A stretch of 64,000 nucleotides of DNA from Dyella acidisoli (GTDB lineage Bacteria; Pseudomonadota; Gammaproteobacteria; Xanthomonadales; Rhodanobacteraceae): the NCBI RefSeq assembly GCF_030160295.1, contig NZ_BSOB01000046.1, forward strand, positions 466,962 through 530,961. The letters run 5' to 3'. The translations under genes and the position numbers were made by a program. The notes beneath the pieces are model-generated. The model saw only the letters and a program-made list of their open reading frames with translations, was not told the origin of the DNA and made no database searches. Shown in pieces: positions 27,498 to 36,422 of this stretch (position 1 is its first letter; the number at the start of each line of letters is the position of its first letter).

Positions 27498-29236
27498 CGA
27501 CTTCCCTGCTGCATGCGTGCAATAAGTTCTCGCACGCGCGGATCGTTCGGCAGCAGATTTCGCCCCTGCTCCAGTGACGAGGCCGCGTTGTTGCGATCAC
27601 CACTGTCAAACTGCTGCTCGGCCTGATCGATCCAGGCGTTAGCCAGGCGCTGGCGTGATATCGACAAGGCCGCATCGCCCGGCTCGAGATTGTCGAGTGC
27701 ATCGAGCAAGCTGCCGGCTTTCTTGAGATTGCCGGCGCGTAAGGCCTGATTGAATTGCTGCTGCACTGCTCCCGGCAATCCTTGCAGTCCAGCCAGCGCT
27801 TCCGGGTTGTTGCCGTCGATGGCGAGCGCGCCGCGATAAAGGTCGTAAGCGCAATCGCCCGGCGGCGACATGATGTCGCCTCGCGCCGTGGCCTGCTTGG
27901 CGCGGCTGACCATATCCGCAACCTTGATTTGCTGCTGCCCTGTCAAAGGCGCTTGTTGCGGTGGCGCGATGCCTTCCTCCTGGCCACCCTTGCTAACCGT
28001 TGGCGCCTTATTGGTGGTCGCCGTAGTGTTGTCGACAACGGGGAGCTGCGCAGGTGTTTGACCCAAACGCGCCCGCGCTGCAACCAGATCGGCCGATCCC
28101 GGCGCGAGCGTTTCGGCCTGATCGAGCAGTTGCTTTGCGTGTTCGGCATCACCGTCATCGATTGCGGCATTCGCTTGCACTACCAGTGCTTGCGCAACTT
28201 GCCCAATCCCAGCCTTGGCCTGTGTGTTGTTAGGATCGATCGCCAGCGCCGCCTTGAAATGCGCGAGCGCGGTGTCGTTGCCATCGCCCGCAATGCGGCC
28301 GGCACGCAACGCATCATTGCCCTGATTGATGGCATCGGTCAGCGCACCGTTGGCTTGCGCCTGCAGTGCGGAAAGCGACGCGCGCAAGTTAGGCAATTGC
28401 GCATAGTTGGGCAGCACAGCCGCGAGACGATCGATGCCGGCGGAAGCGTTGGCGATATCGTTCGCATTCAGTGCTTTCTGGATTTGCGCAGCCATCGCAT
28501 CGCCGACTTGATCCATGCCATGCCGCGCCACTGCGTTATCTGGCTCTGCTGACAGAACGCGTTGGTAGAGCGCGGCGGCGCCGTCCGGACCATCGAGCTT
28601 GTTCTGGCTGAGCGCCTGTTGCGCTTGCGCGACCAAGCTGTCCGTCTGACCCGACGAAACCTGCGCCTTGGCGATGGCCTGCGTAAGGCGATCCACGTCG
28701 CTGCCGCCGCCAAGCAATTCGCGAGCATTGGTCAATGCCTGGGATGCTTCGTCGGGCTTGCCTGCTTGCAAGGCGGCATCGGCGCGCGAAATCTCCGCAC
28801 GCCCCACGTCGTTGAGGCCTTGTCGCGCAGCATCATTATCCGGTTCGAGTGCGCGCGCCGCTTCGAACAGCTCGCGCGCGCTGGTGCCATCGGTGCCATC
28901 GAGGTGACCTTGCTGCAAGGCGACCTGCGCCCGATGCAGCACGTCATCGAAATCGGTGCGCGGTACCAGGCTGCGCAAACGGCTCTGGTTGAACCACAAG
29001 CCGGCGACCGCCGCCAGCAGCACGGCGATCAAGGTGGGTAGGATCCAGTGGCGCTTTTTATAAGGGTCTTTGTTACTGGATGCGTCACGTCGATAAGCAG
29101 GCTCCACCTGAATGCGCGGCAGACCGTCATCCGGCTCGGCAGCCGGATGCGGCCGATCCACCTGGTCCAGGTTGCCCAGTTTCGGTTCGGTTCGGCCGGA
29201 ATTACTCGGGTCGTTCGGGTCGCGTTTTCTGCCCAT
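27494..29236 (-). CDS. Membrane-anchored TPR-repeat protein of unknown function
   Basis: A 580-residue protein: a polar cytoplasmic N-terminus of about 62 residues, one membrane helix (HWILPTLIAVLLAAVAGLWF), then a long periplasmic part of Ala/Gln/Asp-rich helical repeats. Repeat units share the pattern of ARELFEAARALEPDNDAARQ, ALYQRVLSAEPDNAVARHG and ALAHFKAALAIDPNNTQAKA. Such proteins usually scaffold other proteins. A central linker near residues 400-430 is Thr/Pro/Gln-rich. It is translationally coupled (four-base overlap) to the epimerase gene. The role is unknown. Confidence 0.8.
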   Translation of the reverse strand: MGRKRDPNDPSNSGRTEPKLGNLDQVDRPHPAAEPDDGLPRIQVEPAYRRDASSNKDPYKKRHWILPTLIAVLLAAVAGLWFNQSRLRSLVPRTDFDDVLHRAQVALQQGHLDGTDGTSARELFEAARALEPDNDAARQGLNDVGRAEISRADAALQAGKPDEASQALTNARELLGGGSDVDRLTQAIAKAQVSSGQTDSLVAQAQQALSQNKLDGPDGAAALYQRVLSAEPDNAVARHGMDQVGDAMAAQIQKALNANDIANASAGIDRLAAVLPNYAQLPNLRASLSALQAQANGALTDAINQGNDALRAGRIAGDGNDTALAHFKAALAIDPNNTQAKAGIGQVAQALVVQANAAIDDGDAEHAKQLLDQAETLAPGSADLVAARARLGQTPAQLPVVDNTTATTNKAPTVSKGGQEEGIAPPQQAPLTGQQQIKVADMVSRAKQATARGDIMSPPGDCAYDLYRGALAIDGNNPEALAGLQGLPGAVQQQFNQALRAGNLKKAGSLLDALDNLEPGDAALSISRQRLANAWIDQAEQQFDSGDRNNAASSLEQGRNLLPNDPRVRELIARMQQGSR

Positions 29237-29377
29237 GGGTCCTGAGCTAGCGGGTGAATGCGTTCAGCTTAGCATTGCCATGAAGACAGAAACTGACAGC
29301 GAAAAGTTGCGTTCAGCGATGCGAAGACACTCTCTTCTCTGCTGGCGGGGAAGAATTGAACTGAGAGCTTCCGCAAC

Positions 29378-31504
29378 CTAACCCGCCCCTACTCTGCGCG
29401 CCTCCACCACGTTTGGCAGCACGCCCAGCCGGTCCAGCAGGGTGGAAAGCTGCTCAAAATCCCGCACACGCAGCGTGTAATGCATTTCCACCTCGCCGGT
29501 ACGCGGAAACAGCCGGCTGCTGGACGCGATGATGCCGACGTTGGCGTTGCTGATCACGCCGACCACGTCCTTTTGCAAGCCTTTGCGATCGTAGCCGTTG
29601 AGCTGGATGGTGACCTCATAAGCCTGCGCGTCAGCCCGGCCCCAGCTCACTTCGATCACCCGGTCCGGATCACTCCGCGCCAAACGCACCAAACTCGCGC
29701 AATTGGCGCGATGAACGGATACCCCACGCGTGCGCGTGATGAAGCCGCGCACCGGATCGCCGGGCAGCGGCTGACAGCATTTGGCCAGCACCGTAAGGAG
29801 ATTGCCCACGCCTTCGATGGTGATGGCGCTGTGGTCGAATACGGCCGGACGTGCCGTGGGATGCGGTGCACTCGGCGCAGGTTCGGACGGCTGCTGCGCT
29901 TCCTGCAGCACGCGCGCCACCTGCCCCAGGCTGATCTCGCCCAGCGCAAGCGCGACTAACAGTTCGTCTTGCGTCTGCAGATGGAACAGCGCCGGCAACT
30001 TGACGAGATCCACCTCCGGCAGTGCCAGCCGTTTCAGTTCACGCTCCAGCAGTGCGCGCCCCGCGGAGAGGTTGGCTTCATGCGCACTGCGGCGGAACCA
30101 GGCGCGCACCTTGTCGCGCGCGCGGCTGGTATGCAAATAGCCATGGTGCGGCGATAGCCAGTCGCGGCGAGGCTCAGGCACTTTGGTGGTGAGAATCTCC
30201 ACGCGATCGCCGCTGTGCGGCTGATGCGTGAGCGGCACGATGCGCCCGTTGACTTTGGCGCCGCGACAGCGATGACCTACTTCAGTATGTACGTGATAGG
30301 CGAAATCGAGCACGGTGGCGCCGTGCGGCAAGTCGACCACCTCACCCCTGGGCGTGAGCACGTAGACGCGGTCTTCCAGCAACTCGGTCTGCAACTCGGC
30401 AGCCAATTCACCGTCGTCATTGCGCGGCTCGAGCAGCTTGCGTATCCAGGCGATCTTCGCTTCAAAATCCGCATCGCCGCTGCCGCCTTCCTTGTAACGC
30501 CAGTGTGCGGCCACGCCCAATTCGTTGGCGCGATGCATCTCGTGTGTGCGGATCTGCACTTCCAGCGTCTTGCCACGCGGGCCGATCACGGCAGTATGCA
30601 GCGAGCGATAACCGTTGCTTTTGGGGCGCGCCACGTAGTCGTCGAATTCGCCAGGCAGATGCGGCCACAGTGAGTGCACGATGCCAAGCGCGGCGTAACA
30701 ATCCGCCACGCTGTCGACCAGGATGCGCACGGCGCGAATGTCATAGAGATCGGAAAACTCCACCGCCTTGCGCTGCATCTTCTTCCAGATGGAATAGATG
30801 TGCTTGGGTCGTCCGGCCAGGTCAGCGTGGATGCCCACTTCGCGCAACGCACCACCCAGTTCGGCCAGCGCTTCGCGAATGAAGGTTTCGCGATCGCTGC
30901 GGCGTTCGTCCAGCAGCTTGGCGATACGCCGGTAGGTGTCCGGCTGCAGGTAGCGGAAAGCCAGATCTTCCAACTCCCACTTCAACTGCCAGATACCGAG
31001 CCGGTTGGCGAGCGGCGACTGGATGTCGCGCGTGAGTCGCGCCAGTTCCTGCCGCTCCTCCTCGGGCAGGCTACTGGCTGCACGCATGCGGGCGAGTTGG
31101 CGGGACAGCAGAATGAACACCACGCGTACGTCGCGGATGATCGCCAGCAACAGACGCCGCAGACCTTCGGAACCACCCTGCGGCGGCCGTTGTGCATGCA
31201 ACGCCCACACGCGCTCCGCGGCCACTTGGCCGGCGACCAGGCGTTGCAATTCGTCCGGCAGCGATGCCTCACGCTGCTCCCACACCAGCGGATGTGTACG
31301 TGCGAGCTCAAACCACAACGCGGCAGCCTGAGTCTGCGCATCGCAGCCGAGCATGGCGAGCAGATCCAGCACGTCGCCACACTCGTGTTCGTTCACCCCG
31401 TTTTGCGCGCATGCCGCGAGCGCGTCGGCCAGTACGGCGGGCAGCGTGCCCGCTCGTGACTGCCACGCCGCCAGGTGGCTTGCGATAGTGGTGGCGTGAA
31501 CCAT
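29378..31504 (-). CDS. relA: (p)ppGpp synthetase RelA
   Basis: RelA makes (p)ppGpp from ATP and GDP/GTP on ribosomes carrying uncharged tRNA. The 708-residue protein has a degenerate hydrolase domain without the His-Asp metal motif (residues 1-190), the synthetase domain with GRPKHIYSIWKKMQRK, YDIRAVRILVD, RPKSNGYRSLHTAV and EVQIRTHEMH, a TGS domain (VYVLTPRGEVVDLPHGATV), the helical and Cys-containing CC region (KCCQPLPGDP), and a final ACT/RRM domain. The lack of the HD residues makes it the synthetase-only RelA, so a separate SpoT should exist elsewhere. Confidence 0.95.
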   Translation of the reverse strand: MVHATTIASHLAAWQSRAGTLPAVLADALAACAQNGVNEHECGDVLDLLAMLGCDAQTQAAALWFELARTHPLVWEQREASLPDELQRLVAGQVAAERVWALHAQRPPQGGSEGLRRLLLAIIRDVRVVFILLSRQLARMRAASSLPEEERQELARLTRDIQSPLANRLGIWQLKWELEDLAFRYLQPDTYRRIAKLLDERRSDRETFIREALAELGGALREVGIHADLAGRPKHIYSIWKKMQRKAVEFSDLYDIRAVRILVDSVADCYAALGIVHSLWPHLPGEFDDYVARPKSNGYRSLHTAVIGPRGKTLEVQIRTHEMHRANELGVAAHWRYKEGGSGDADFEAKIAWIRKLLEPRNDDGELAAELQTELLEDRVYVLTPRGEVVDLPHGATVLDFAYHVHTEVGHRCRGAKVNGRIVPLTHQPHSGDRVEILTTKVPEPRRDWLSPHHGYLHTSRARDKVRAWFRRSAHEANLSAGRALLERELKRLALPEVDLVKLPALFHLQTQDELLVALALGEISLGQVARVLQEAQQPSEPAPSAPHPTARPAVFDHSAITIEGVGNLLTVLAKCCQPLPGDPVRGFITRTRGVSVHRANCASLVRLARSDPDRVIEVSWGRADAQAYEVTIQLNGYDRKGLQKDVVGVISNANVGIIASSSRLFPRTGEVEMHYTLRVRDFEQLSTLLDRLGVLPNVVEARRVGAG

Positions 31505-31531
31505 GATGCGCGTCAGGTAGGCATAGCCTGC

Positions 31532-31610
31532 GTAGGTTGGGTTAGCGCAGCGTAACCCAACAATACCGCCCCGAACATGTTGGGTTACGCTGCACTAACC
31601 CAATCTACGA
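31532..31610. repeat. Family A variant, two arms, overlapping the hrpA stop
   Basis: TAGGTTGGGTTAGCGCAGCGTAACCCAAC and its inverted partner (TGTTGGGTTACGCTGCACTAACCCAA) face each other over about 18 bases. The right end ...CTACG, read on the minus strand, supplies the TAG stop of hrpA. Confidence 0.82.
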
Positions 31611-34600
31611 TTGGCGGAGGGTTTCGAGTGACTTCGCCAGGCGTTTGGGCGACACCGGCTCGGCCGTCTTCAATTCTTGCGCGAACAGCGATACCCGCCA
31701 TTCCTCGATCAACCAGCGCAGTTCATCCAAACCGTCGCTACCACCCGCGCGATGGTTGAGGTACTCGCGCCAATACGGCAGCACCTGCAGCATGCGCTGC
31801 TGATCCTTGGCCGGATCCTGTCGCAAGCGCTCGGCACGCAAGCGCATGGCTTTCAGGTAGCGCGGGAAGTGCGCAAGTCGCGTAGTCGATAGCTCGCGCA
31901 AAAAGCCGGATGCCAGCAACGCATCGAGCTGCTCACGCAGGTCGTCGTAGCTCGCGCGCGCAAAACCGATCAACGGTGGCTGCAGCCAGGGTTTCAGGTC
32001 GGCCTGCGCCTCAATGATTGGCTCGGCGAGCTTCAATCGCTCCACCGCCGCAGCGAACAACTCACGTGCCGCATGCGTACGCAACACTTCGAATGACGCG
32101 GCACTGCGTACGTTGAGATTCTGCGTTTCCAGCAAATCGGTAAAACCGCCTTCCACCAGGTCTTCGCGCAAGCTATCCACACTGCCCAGCGATGCGTACT
32201 TCAAGGACATGGGATTGGAAATCGGCAGACGCCGACGCGCTTGCTTGACCTCGCTGTCAAGCGAGTTGCGCAGCAGACGTTCCACACCTTCGACGTGTGC
32301 TGCCTTCGCTTCGTCACGCCGTTCAAATACGCGAAAGGCCACTGCTTCGCCGAGATCGACCAGCGCGGGAAACGCCATCAATCCGCCTTCGGAGCGCACC
32401 TGCTCGGGGATTTCCTCAAAATCCCAGCTGGTCACGTCTTCGCGCGTGAGTTCGATATCGGTCTTGCGCGAAAACGCTTCACGCGCCTGCCCTTCCCATT
32501 GCGCACGCAATGCGGCGAGATCGCGACCGGTAGCGAGCGTGCGTCCGCTCTCATCGTGCAGGCGGAAGCGCATCGCAAAGTGCGGCGCAAGTTCCACGGG
32601 TGCGAATTCGCTCGCTTCGATCTCCACGCCGGTCGTGCGCCGCAGGAATGCAGCAAGCACTTTCGCCAACATCTCATCGCGCGGCGCTTCCGCTTCGACG
32701 AAGGCCCGCGCGAAGTCCGGCGCGGGTACGAAGTTGCGGCGCAAGGCCTTGGGCAATCCACGGATCAGCTCCGCCACCTTGTCACCCAGCAAACCAGGCA
32801 CCAGCCACTCGCAGCGTGCGGCTGGCAGCGCATTGAGCATCGCCAACGGCAAATGCAAGGTGACACCGTCGGCCTCGTCGCCGGGCACGAAACGGTATTC
32901 CAAACGATAGCGTTGCGGCGGAATATCGAGCGAAGCGGGAAACGCCTTCGGGTCCAATCCGGCACCGCCCACCATCACGTCATCGATCGACCAGCGCAAT
33001 GCTGCCTGTTCGGTAGGGCGCGCGTTGCGATACCACGCGTCCAAAGCGCGGCTGCTGGCGATGTCTTCAGGCAATTTTCTGCGAAAGAAATCCACCAGTT
33101 CGTCTTCATGGCGGATCAACCCTTCGCGGCGCTGGCGTGCTTCGATGCCGCGTGCGTCTTCCAGCACGCGCTGGTTCGCGCGTATGAAATCCGCACGCGC
33201 TTCGATGTCGCCGCGTGCAAGCGCTTCGCGCAGAAAGATATCGTGCGCAAGGGCTGGGTCCTGCTTCTGGAAAGTCACAGGGCGGCGTTCAACCAGCACC
33301 AGTCCGAACAGACTGATTTGCTCGTACGCCACCACGGTACCGCGCTTGCGCGACCAATGCGCGTCGCGGCAGGCGCTACGCAGCAGATGCGCGGCTTGCT
33401 GTTCGATCCACAATGGTTCGATACGCGCACACATCATGCCCCACACGCGGCCACCGATATCCAGGATTTGCGCGGCGAAGATCCAGTTCGACGGGGTCTT
33501 GGCCAGCGCAGAGCCGGGGAAGACTTGGAAGCGGCGTTCGCGGGTGCTGCGGTAGACGCCCTTCTCGTCTTTATTGCCCACCTGCGTGGGAAGACCGGCT
33601 AGCAAACTGCGGTGGATGGATTCGTAGCGATGTTCGCTCTCGCTGCCGCCTTCGCTCCCTCTCCCCTCCGGGGAGAGGGTTGGGGTGAGGGGTTGGGGCT
33701 TGCCGGAAGACGCATCCCCGCGAGTTTTTTGAGAAGACCTTGCACGCACGTTTGCCGTATCACGCGAGATTGCCCCCTCACCCCGGCCCTCTCCCCGAAG
33801 GGGAGAGGGAGAAGTGGTTGCAGCATCCAGCTTCCACCCGAGCTCCTGCGTCACCAGCAACAACTGCCGATGCAGCTCGCGCCACTCGCGCATCCGCAAG
33901 AAGCTCAAAAAGTGCCGCGTACACCAATCGCGCAATTTCGACTGCGTCAGTTCCTCATGCACGTGGTCGTACTCACGCCAGAGATTCAACACACCGACGA
34001 AATCCGACTTGGGATCGGCAAACGCTGCATGCGCCGCATCCGCCTGCTGGCGCGCATCAGCCGGACGCTCGCGCGGGTCCTGGATGCTGAGAAAGGCCAC
34101 GACCACCAGCAGCTCGCGCAGACTGCCCAGCTTCTGCGCTTCCACCAACATGCGCGCGAGTTGCACGTCGATGGGTAAACGCGCAAGCGTGCGGCCAATG
34201 GGGGTGAGCTGACGCTTGTCGTCGATCGCGCTGATTTCGGCGAGGCGCCGATAGCCATCGGCCACCACACGCGGATCGGGCGATTCAAGGAACGGGAATT
34301 CGTCAACCTCGCCCAACTGCAACGACAACATGCGCAGGATCACATTGGCGAGCGACGAACGCAGCAGTTCCGGATCCGTGAAAGCCACACGCGAGGCGTA
34401 GTCGGCTTCGTCGTACAAGCGATAGCAGATGCCGGGCCCGACACGACCGCAGCGCCCTTTGCGCTGATCCGCGGCGGCCTGCGAGACCGGCTCCACGTGC
34501 AGACGTTCGAGCTGGCTGCGCTGGCTGTAGCGCTTAACGCGTGCGGTACCGGTATCGATCACATAGCGGATGCGCGGCACGGTGAGCGAGGTTTCCGCCA

Positions 34601-35699
34601 CGTTGGTGGCAAGCACCACGCGTCGCTTTGGACCGGGTTTGAACACGCGATCCTGATCGGTGGCGGAAAGACGCGCGTACAACGGCAGGATTTCTGTCTC
34701 GCGATATTGGCGGCGCGACAGCATCAAGTGTGCATCGCGGATCTCGCGTTCGCCGGGCATGAAGACCAGCACGTCGCCCTGTGGATCGTCGTGTGTGATT
34801 TCGTCCAGCACGGCGGCCACGTGTTCGGCACTGCCCTGCTGTAGCTCGCTGTTGCGCTGGTTGCGGCGCGCAGCCACTTCGTCCACCGAGCGCCAACGCA
34901 ACTCCACCGGATAGGCACGGCCTTCGACCGAGACAACCGGCGCGTTGCCGAAGTGTTCGGCGAAGCGCGCAGTGTCGATGGTGGCCGAGGTGACGATGAT
35001 CTTCAGCTCGGACCGCTTCACCGCGAGCCGTTTCAAATAGCCCAGCAGGAAATCGATGTTGAGGCTGCGTTCGTGGGCTTCGTCGATGATCAGCGTGTCG
35101 TAGGCGGACAGCCAGGGATCGTTCTGCGTCTCGGCTAGCAAGATGCCGTCGGTCATGAACTTGATCAGGCTCTGCTCGGACACCTGGTCGGTAAAGCGCA
35201 CCTGAAAACCGACCTTGTCGCCGACTTGGGTGCCCAACTCTTCCGCCACGCGACGCGCTACCGAGCGGGCGGCCAGGCGCCGCGGCTGCGTGCAGCCGAT
35301 CACACCGGCTTCGCCGCGCCCTGCCGCCAGGCACAGTTTGGGTAGCTGTGTGGTTTTGCCCGAACCGGTTTCGCCCGCGATCACCACGACTTGATGCTCG
35401 CGAATCAGCTTCACGATCTCATCGGCACGCGCGGTGATCGGTAGCGATTCGTCCAGGCGAATCTCCGGTTTGCTTTGCGCGCGCTTCTTCCTCCGCTCGG
35501 CAGAAGCGGCAATATCGGTGGCCAGCGCTTCCAGCTTGTTCGCATCCGGATGGCGGGACAGGCCGCGCCAACGGCCCAGCAGGCGGCCGAAATCGCGGCT
35601 TGAAACCGTGTCCAGCGATTTGCGCAGCGCGCGCAAGCGGGTTTCCGGAGAAGCAGTGGAAGGGGTATCGGGTTTGGGATCACTCATGCAGTCGCACAT
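31605..35699 (-). CDS. hrpA: ATP-dependent RNA helicase HrpA, with a palindrome inserted in frame
   Basis: This DEAH-box helicase, linked in other bacteria to mRNA processing and ribosome rescue, has 1364 residues (start ATG 35699; ATG 35687 is an alternative). Walker A is GETGSGKTTQLPK, the helicase box is IIDEAHERSLN, SAT is in VTSATID, and motif VI is QRKGRCGRVGPG. The C-terminal DUF3418 region is present. Residues about 630-682 (TSPSPLRGEGRGEG to LTPTLSPEGRGS) come from a family C repeat pair (33655-33811), placed between LGWKLDA and YESIHRSLLAGL, after the helicase core. The frame is kept. The stop codon lies in a family A repeat. Confidence 0.95.
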   Translation of the reverse strand: MCDCMSDPKPDTPSTASPETRLRALRKSLDTVSSRDFGRLLGRWRGLSRHPDANKLEALATDIAASAERRKKRAQSKPEIRLDESLPITARADEIVKLIREHQVVVIAGETGSGKTTQLPKLCLAAGRGEAGVIGCTQPRRLAARSVARRVAEELGTQVGDKVGFQVRFTDQVSEQSLIKFMTDGILLAETQNDPWLSAYDTLIIDEAHERSLNIDFLLGYLKRLAVKRSELKIIVTSATIDTARFAEHFGNAPVVSVEGRAYPVELRWRSVDEVAARRNQRNSELQQGSAEHVAAVLDEITHDDPQGDVLVFMPGEREIRDAHLMLSRRQYRETEILPLYARLSATDQDRVFKPGPKRRVVLATNVAETSLTVPRIRYVIDTGTARVKRYSQRSQLERLHVEPVSQAAADQRKGRCGRVGPGICYRLYDEADYASRVAFTDPELLRSSLANVILRMLSLQLGEVDEFPFLESPDPRVVADGYRRLAEISAIDDKRQLTPIGRTLARLPIDVQLARMLVEAQKLGSLRELLVVVAFLSIQDPRERPADARQQADAAHAAFADPKSDFVGVLNLWREYDHVHEELTQSKLRDWCTRHFLSFLRMREWRELHRQLLLVTQELGWKLDAATTSPSPLRGEGRGEGAISRDTANVRARSSQKTRGDASSGKPQPLTPTLSPEGRGSEGGSESEHRYESIHRSLLAGLPTQVGNKDEKGVYRSTRERRFQVFPGSALAKTPSNWIFAAQILDIGGRVWGMMCARIEPLWIEQQAAHLLRSACRDAHWSRKRGTVVAYEQISLFGLVLVERRPVTFQKQDPALAHDIFLREALARGDIEARADFIRANQRVLEDARGIEARQRREGLIRHEDELVDFFRRKLPEDIASSRALDAWYRNARPTEQAALRWSIDDVMVGGAGLDPKAFPASLDIPPQRYRLEYRFVPGDEADGVTLHLPLAMLNALPAARCEWLVPGLLGDKVAELIRGLPKALRRNFVPAPDFARAFVEAEAPRDEMLAKVLAAFLRRTTGVEIEASEFAPVELAPHFAMRFRLHDESGRTLATGRDLAALRAQWEGQAREAFSRKTDIELTREDVTSWDFEEIPEQVRSEGGLMAFPALVDLGEAVAFRVFERRDEAKAAHVEGVERLLRNSLDSEVKQARRRLPISNPMSLKYASLGSVDSLREDLVEGGFTDLLETQNLNVRSAASFEVLRTHAARELFAAAVERLKLAEPIIEAQADLKPWLQPPLIGFARASYDDLREQLDALLASGFLRELSTTRLAHFPRYLKAMRLRAERLRQDPAKDQQRMLQVLPYWREYLNHRAGGSDGLDELRWLIEEWRVSLFAQELKTAEPVSPKRLAKSLETLRQS
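33655..33811. repeat. Family C facing pair inserted in frame within hrpA
   Basis: The left arm has CCCTCTCCCC/GGGGAGAGGG with TTGGGGTGAGGGG, and the right arm begins at ACGCGAGATTGCCCCCTCACC and ends with CTCTCCCCGAAGGGGAGAGG. The spacer of about 60 bases contains CCGCGAGTTTTTTGAGAA, resembling the spacer of the intergenic copy at 53191-53343. Confidence 0.92.
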
Positions 35700-35800
35700 G
35701 ATAGCTCGCGACTATCGCCGGCATCTGCTTTATTCATTTCCCCCGTTTCCGGGGCACGGTTAAGCTCAGTATCCAGACTCATAAGATCGGGAACACACGC

Positions 35801-36268
35801 ATGGCCACCAGCATCGGCATTGCCAAGAAAGACCGTGAAGCCATCGCCAAGCAGTTGTCCAAACTGCTGGCCGATACGTACTCGTTGTACTTGAAAACCC
35901 ACAGTTTCCACTGGAATGTGACCGGCCCGCATTTCAACAGCCTGCACACCATGTTCGAAACCCAATACAACGAACTGTGGCTGGCCGCCGATGAAGTGGC
36001 CGAGCGCATCCGAACGCTCGACGTGTTCGCACCCGGTTCCTACAGCCAGTTCGGCAAGCTCACCACCATCAAGGAAGAAGCAGGGGTGCCGGACTGGAAG
36101 GAGATGGTGGAGCAGCTCGTCACCGGCCACGAAATCGCCGCCTCCACCGCGCGCGAGGTGATCAAGGCCGCCGATGCGGCCGGTGATGAAGGCACCGTGG
36201 ACATGGCCACCGGGCGACTCAAGGCGCACGAGAAGACCGCCTGGATGCTGCGTTCGTTGCTGAAGTAA
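35801..36268 (+). CDS. dps: Dps-family ferritin-like DNA-protection protein
   Basis: The 155-residue protein forms a dodecamer that oxidises and stores iron and shields DNA during stress. The dinuclear ferroxidase site between subunits is seen in [17 protein letters not shown] followed by [20 protein letters not shown], the classic Dps signature. The terminal segment [15 protein letters not shown] is also typical. It is divergent from hrpA, with about 100 bases between them for promoters. A G/C-rich hairpin follows the stop. Confidence 0.94.
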   Translation: MATSIGIAKKDREAIAKQLSKLLADTYSLYLKTHSFHWNVTGPHFNSLHTMFETQYNELWLAADEVAERIRTLDVFAPGSYSQFGKLTTIKEEAGVPDWKEMVEQLVTGHEIAASTAREVIKAADAAGDEGTVDMATGRLKAHEKTAWMLRSLLK

Positions 36269-36275
36269 ACCTCTA

Positions 36276-36307
36276 TCCCCTCTCTCTCCAAAGGGGGGAG
36301 AGAGGGA
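36276..36307 (+). terminator. Hairpin after dps, possibly a degenerate family C arm
   Basis: CCCCTCTCTCTCC and GGGGGGAGAGAGGG pair around AAA. There is no T run, so termination is uncertain; the sequence resembles the core hairpin of family C. Confidence 0.5.
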
Positions 36308-36422
36308 AAGCCCTGACCTTGCGCTGACCACTCCACTCGCAATTTATTGAGCCCCCCGCCGCGAATTGGTTAAGCTCCACGAGATTAACGCGCCTCGTGA
36401 GAGGTGACTTGCGGGGACTTTC

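Noticed and set aside
33655..33811. The repeat inside hrpA as a gene-breaking frameshift or pseudogene
   Set aside because: The frame is continuous and both helicase core and C-terminal domains are intact on either side.
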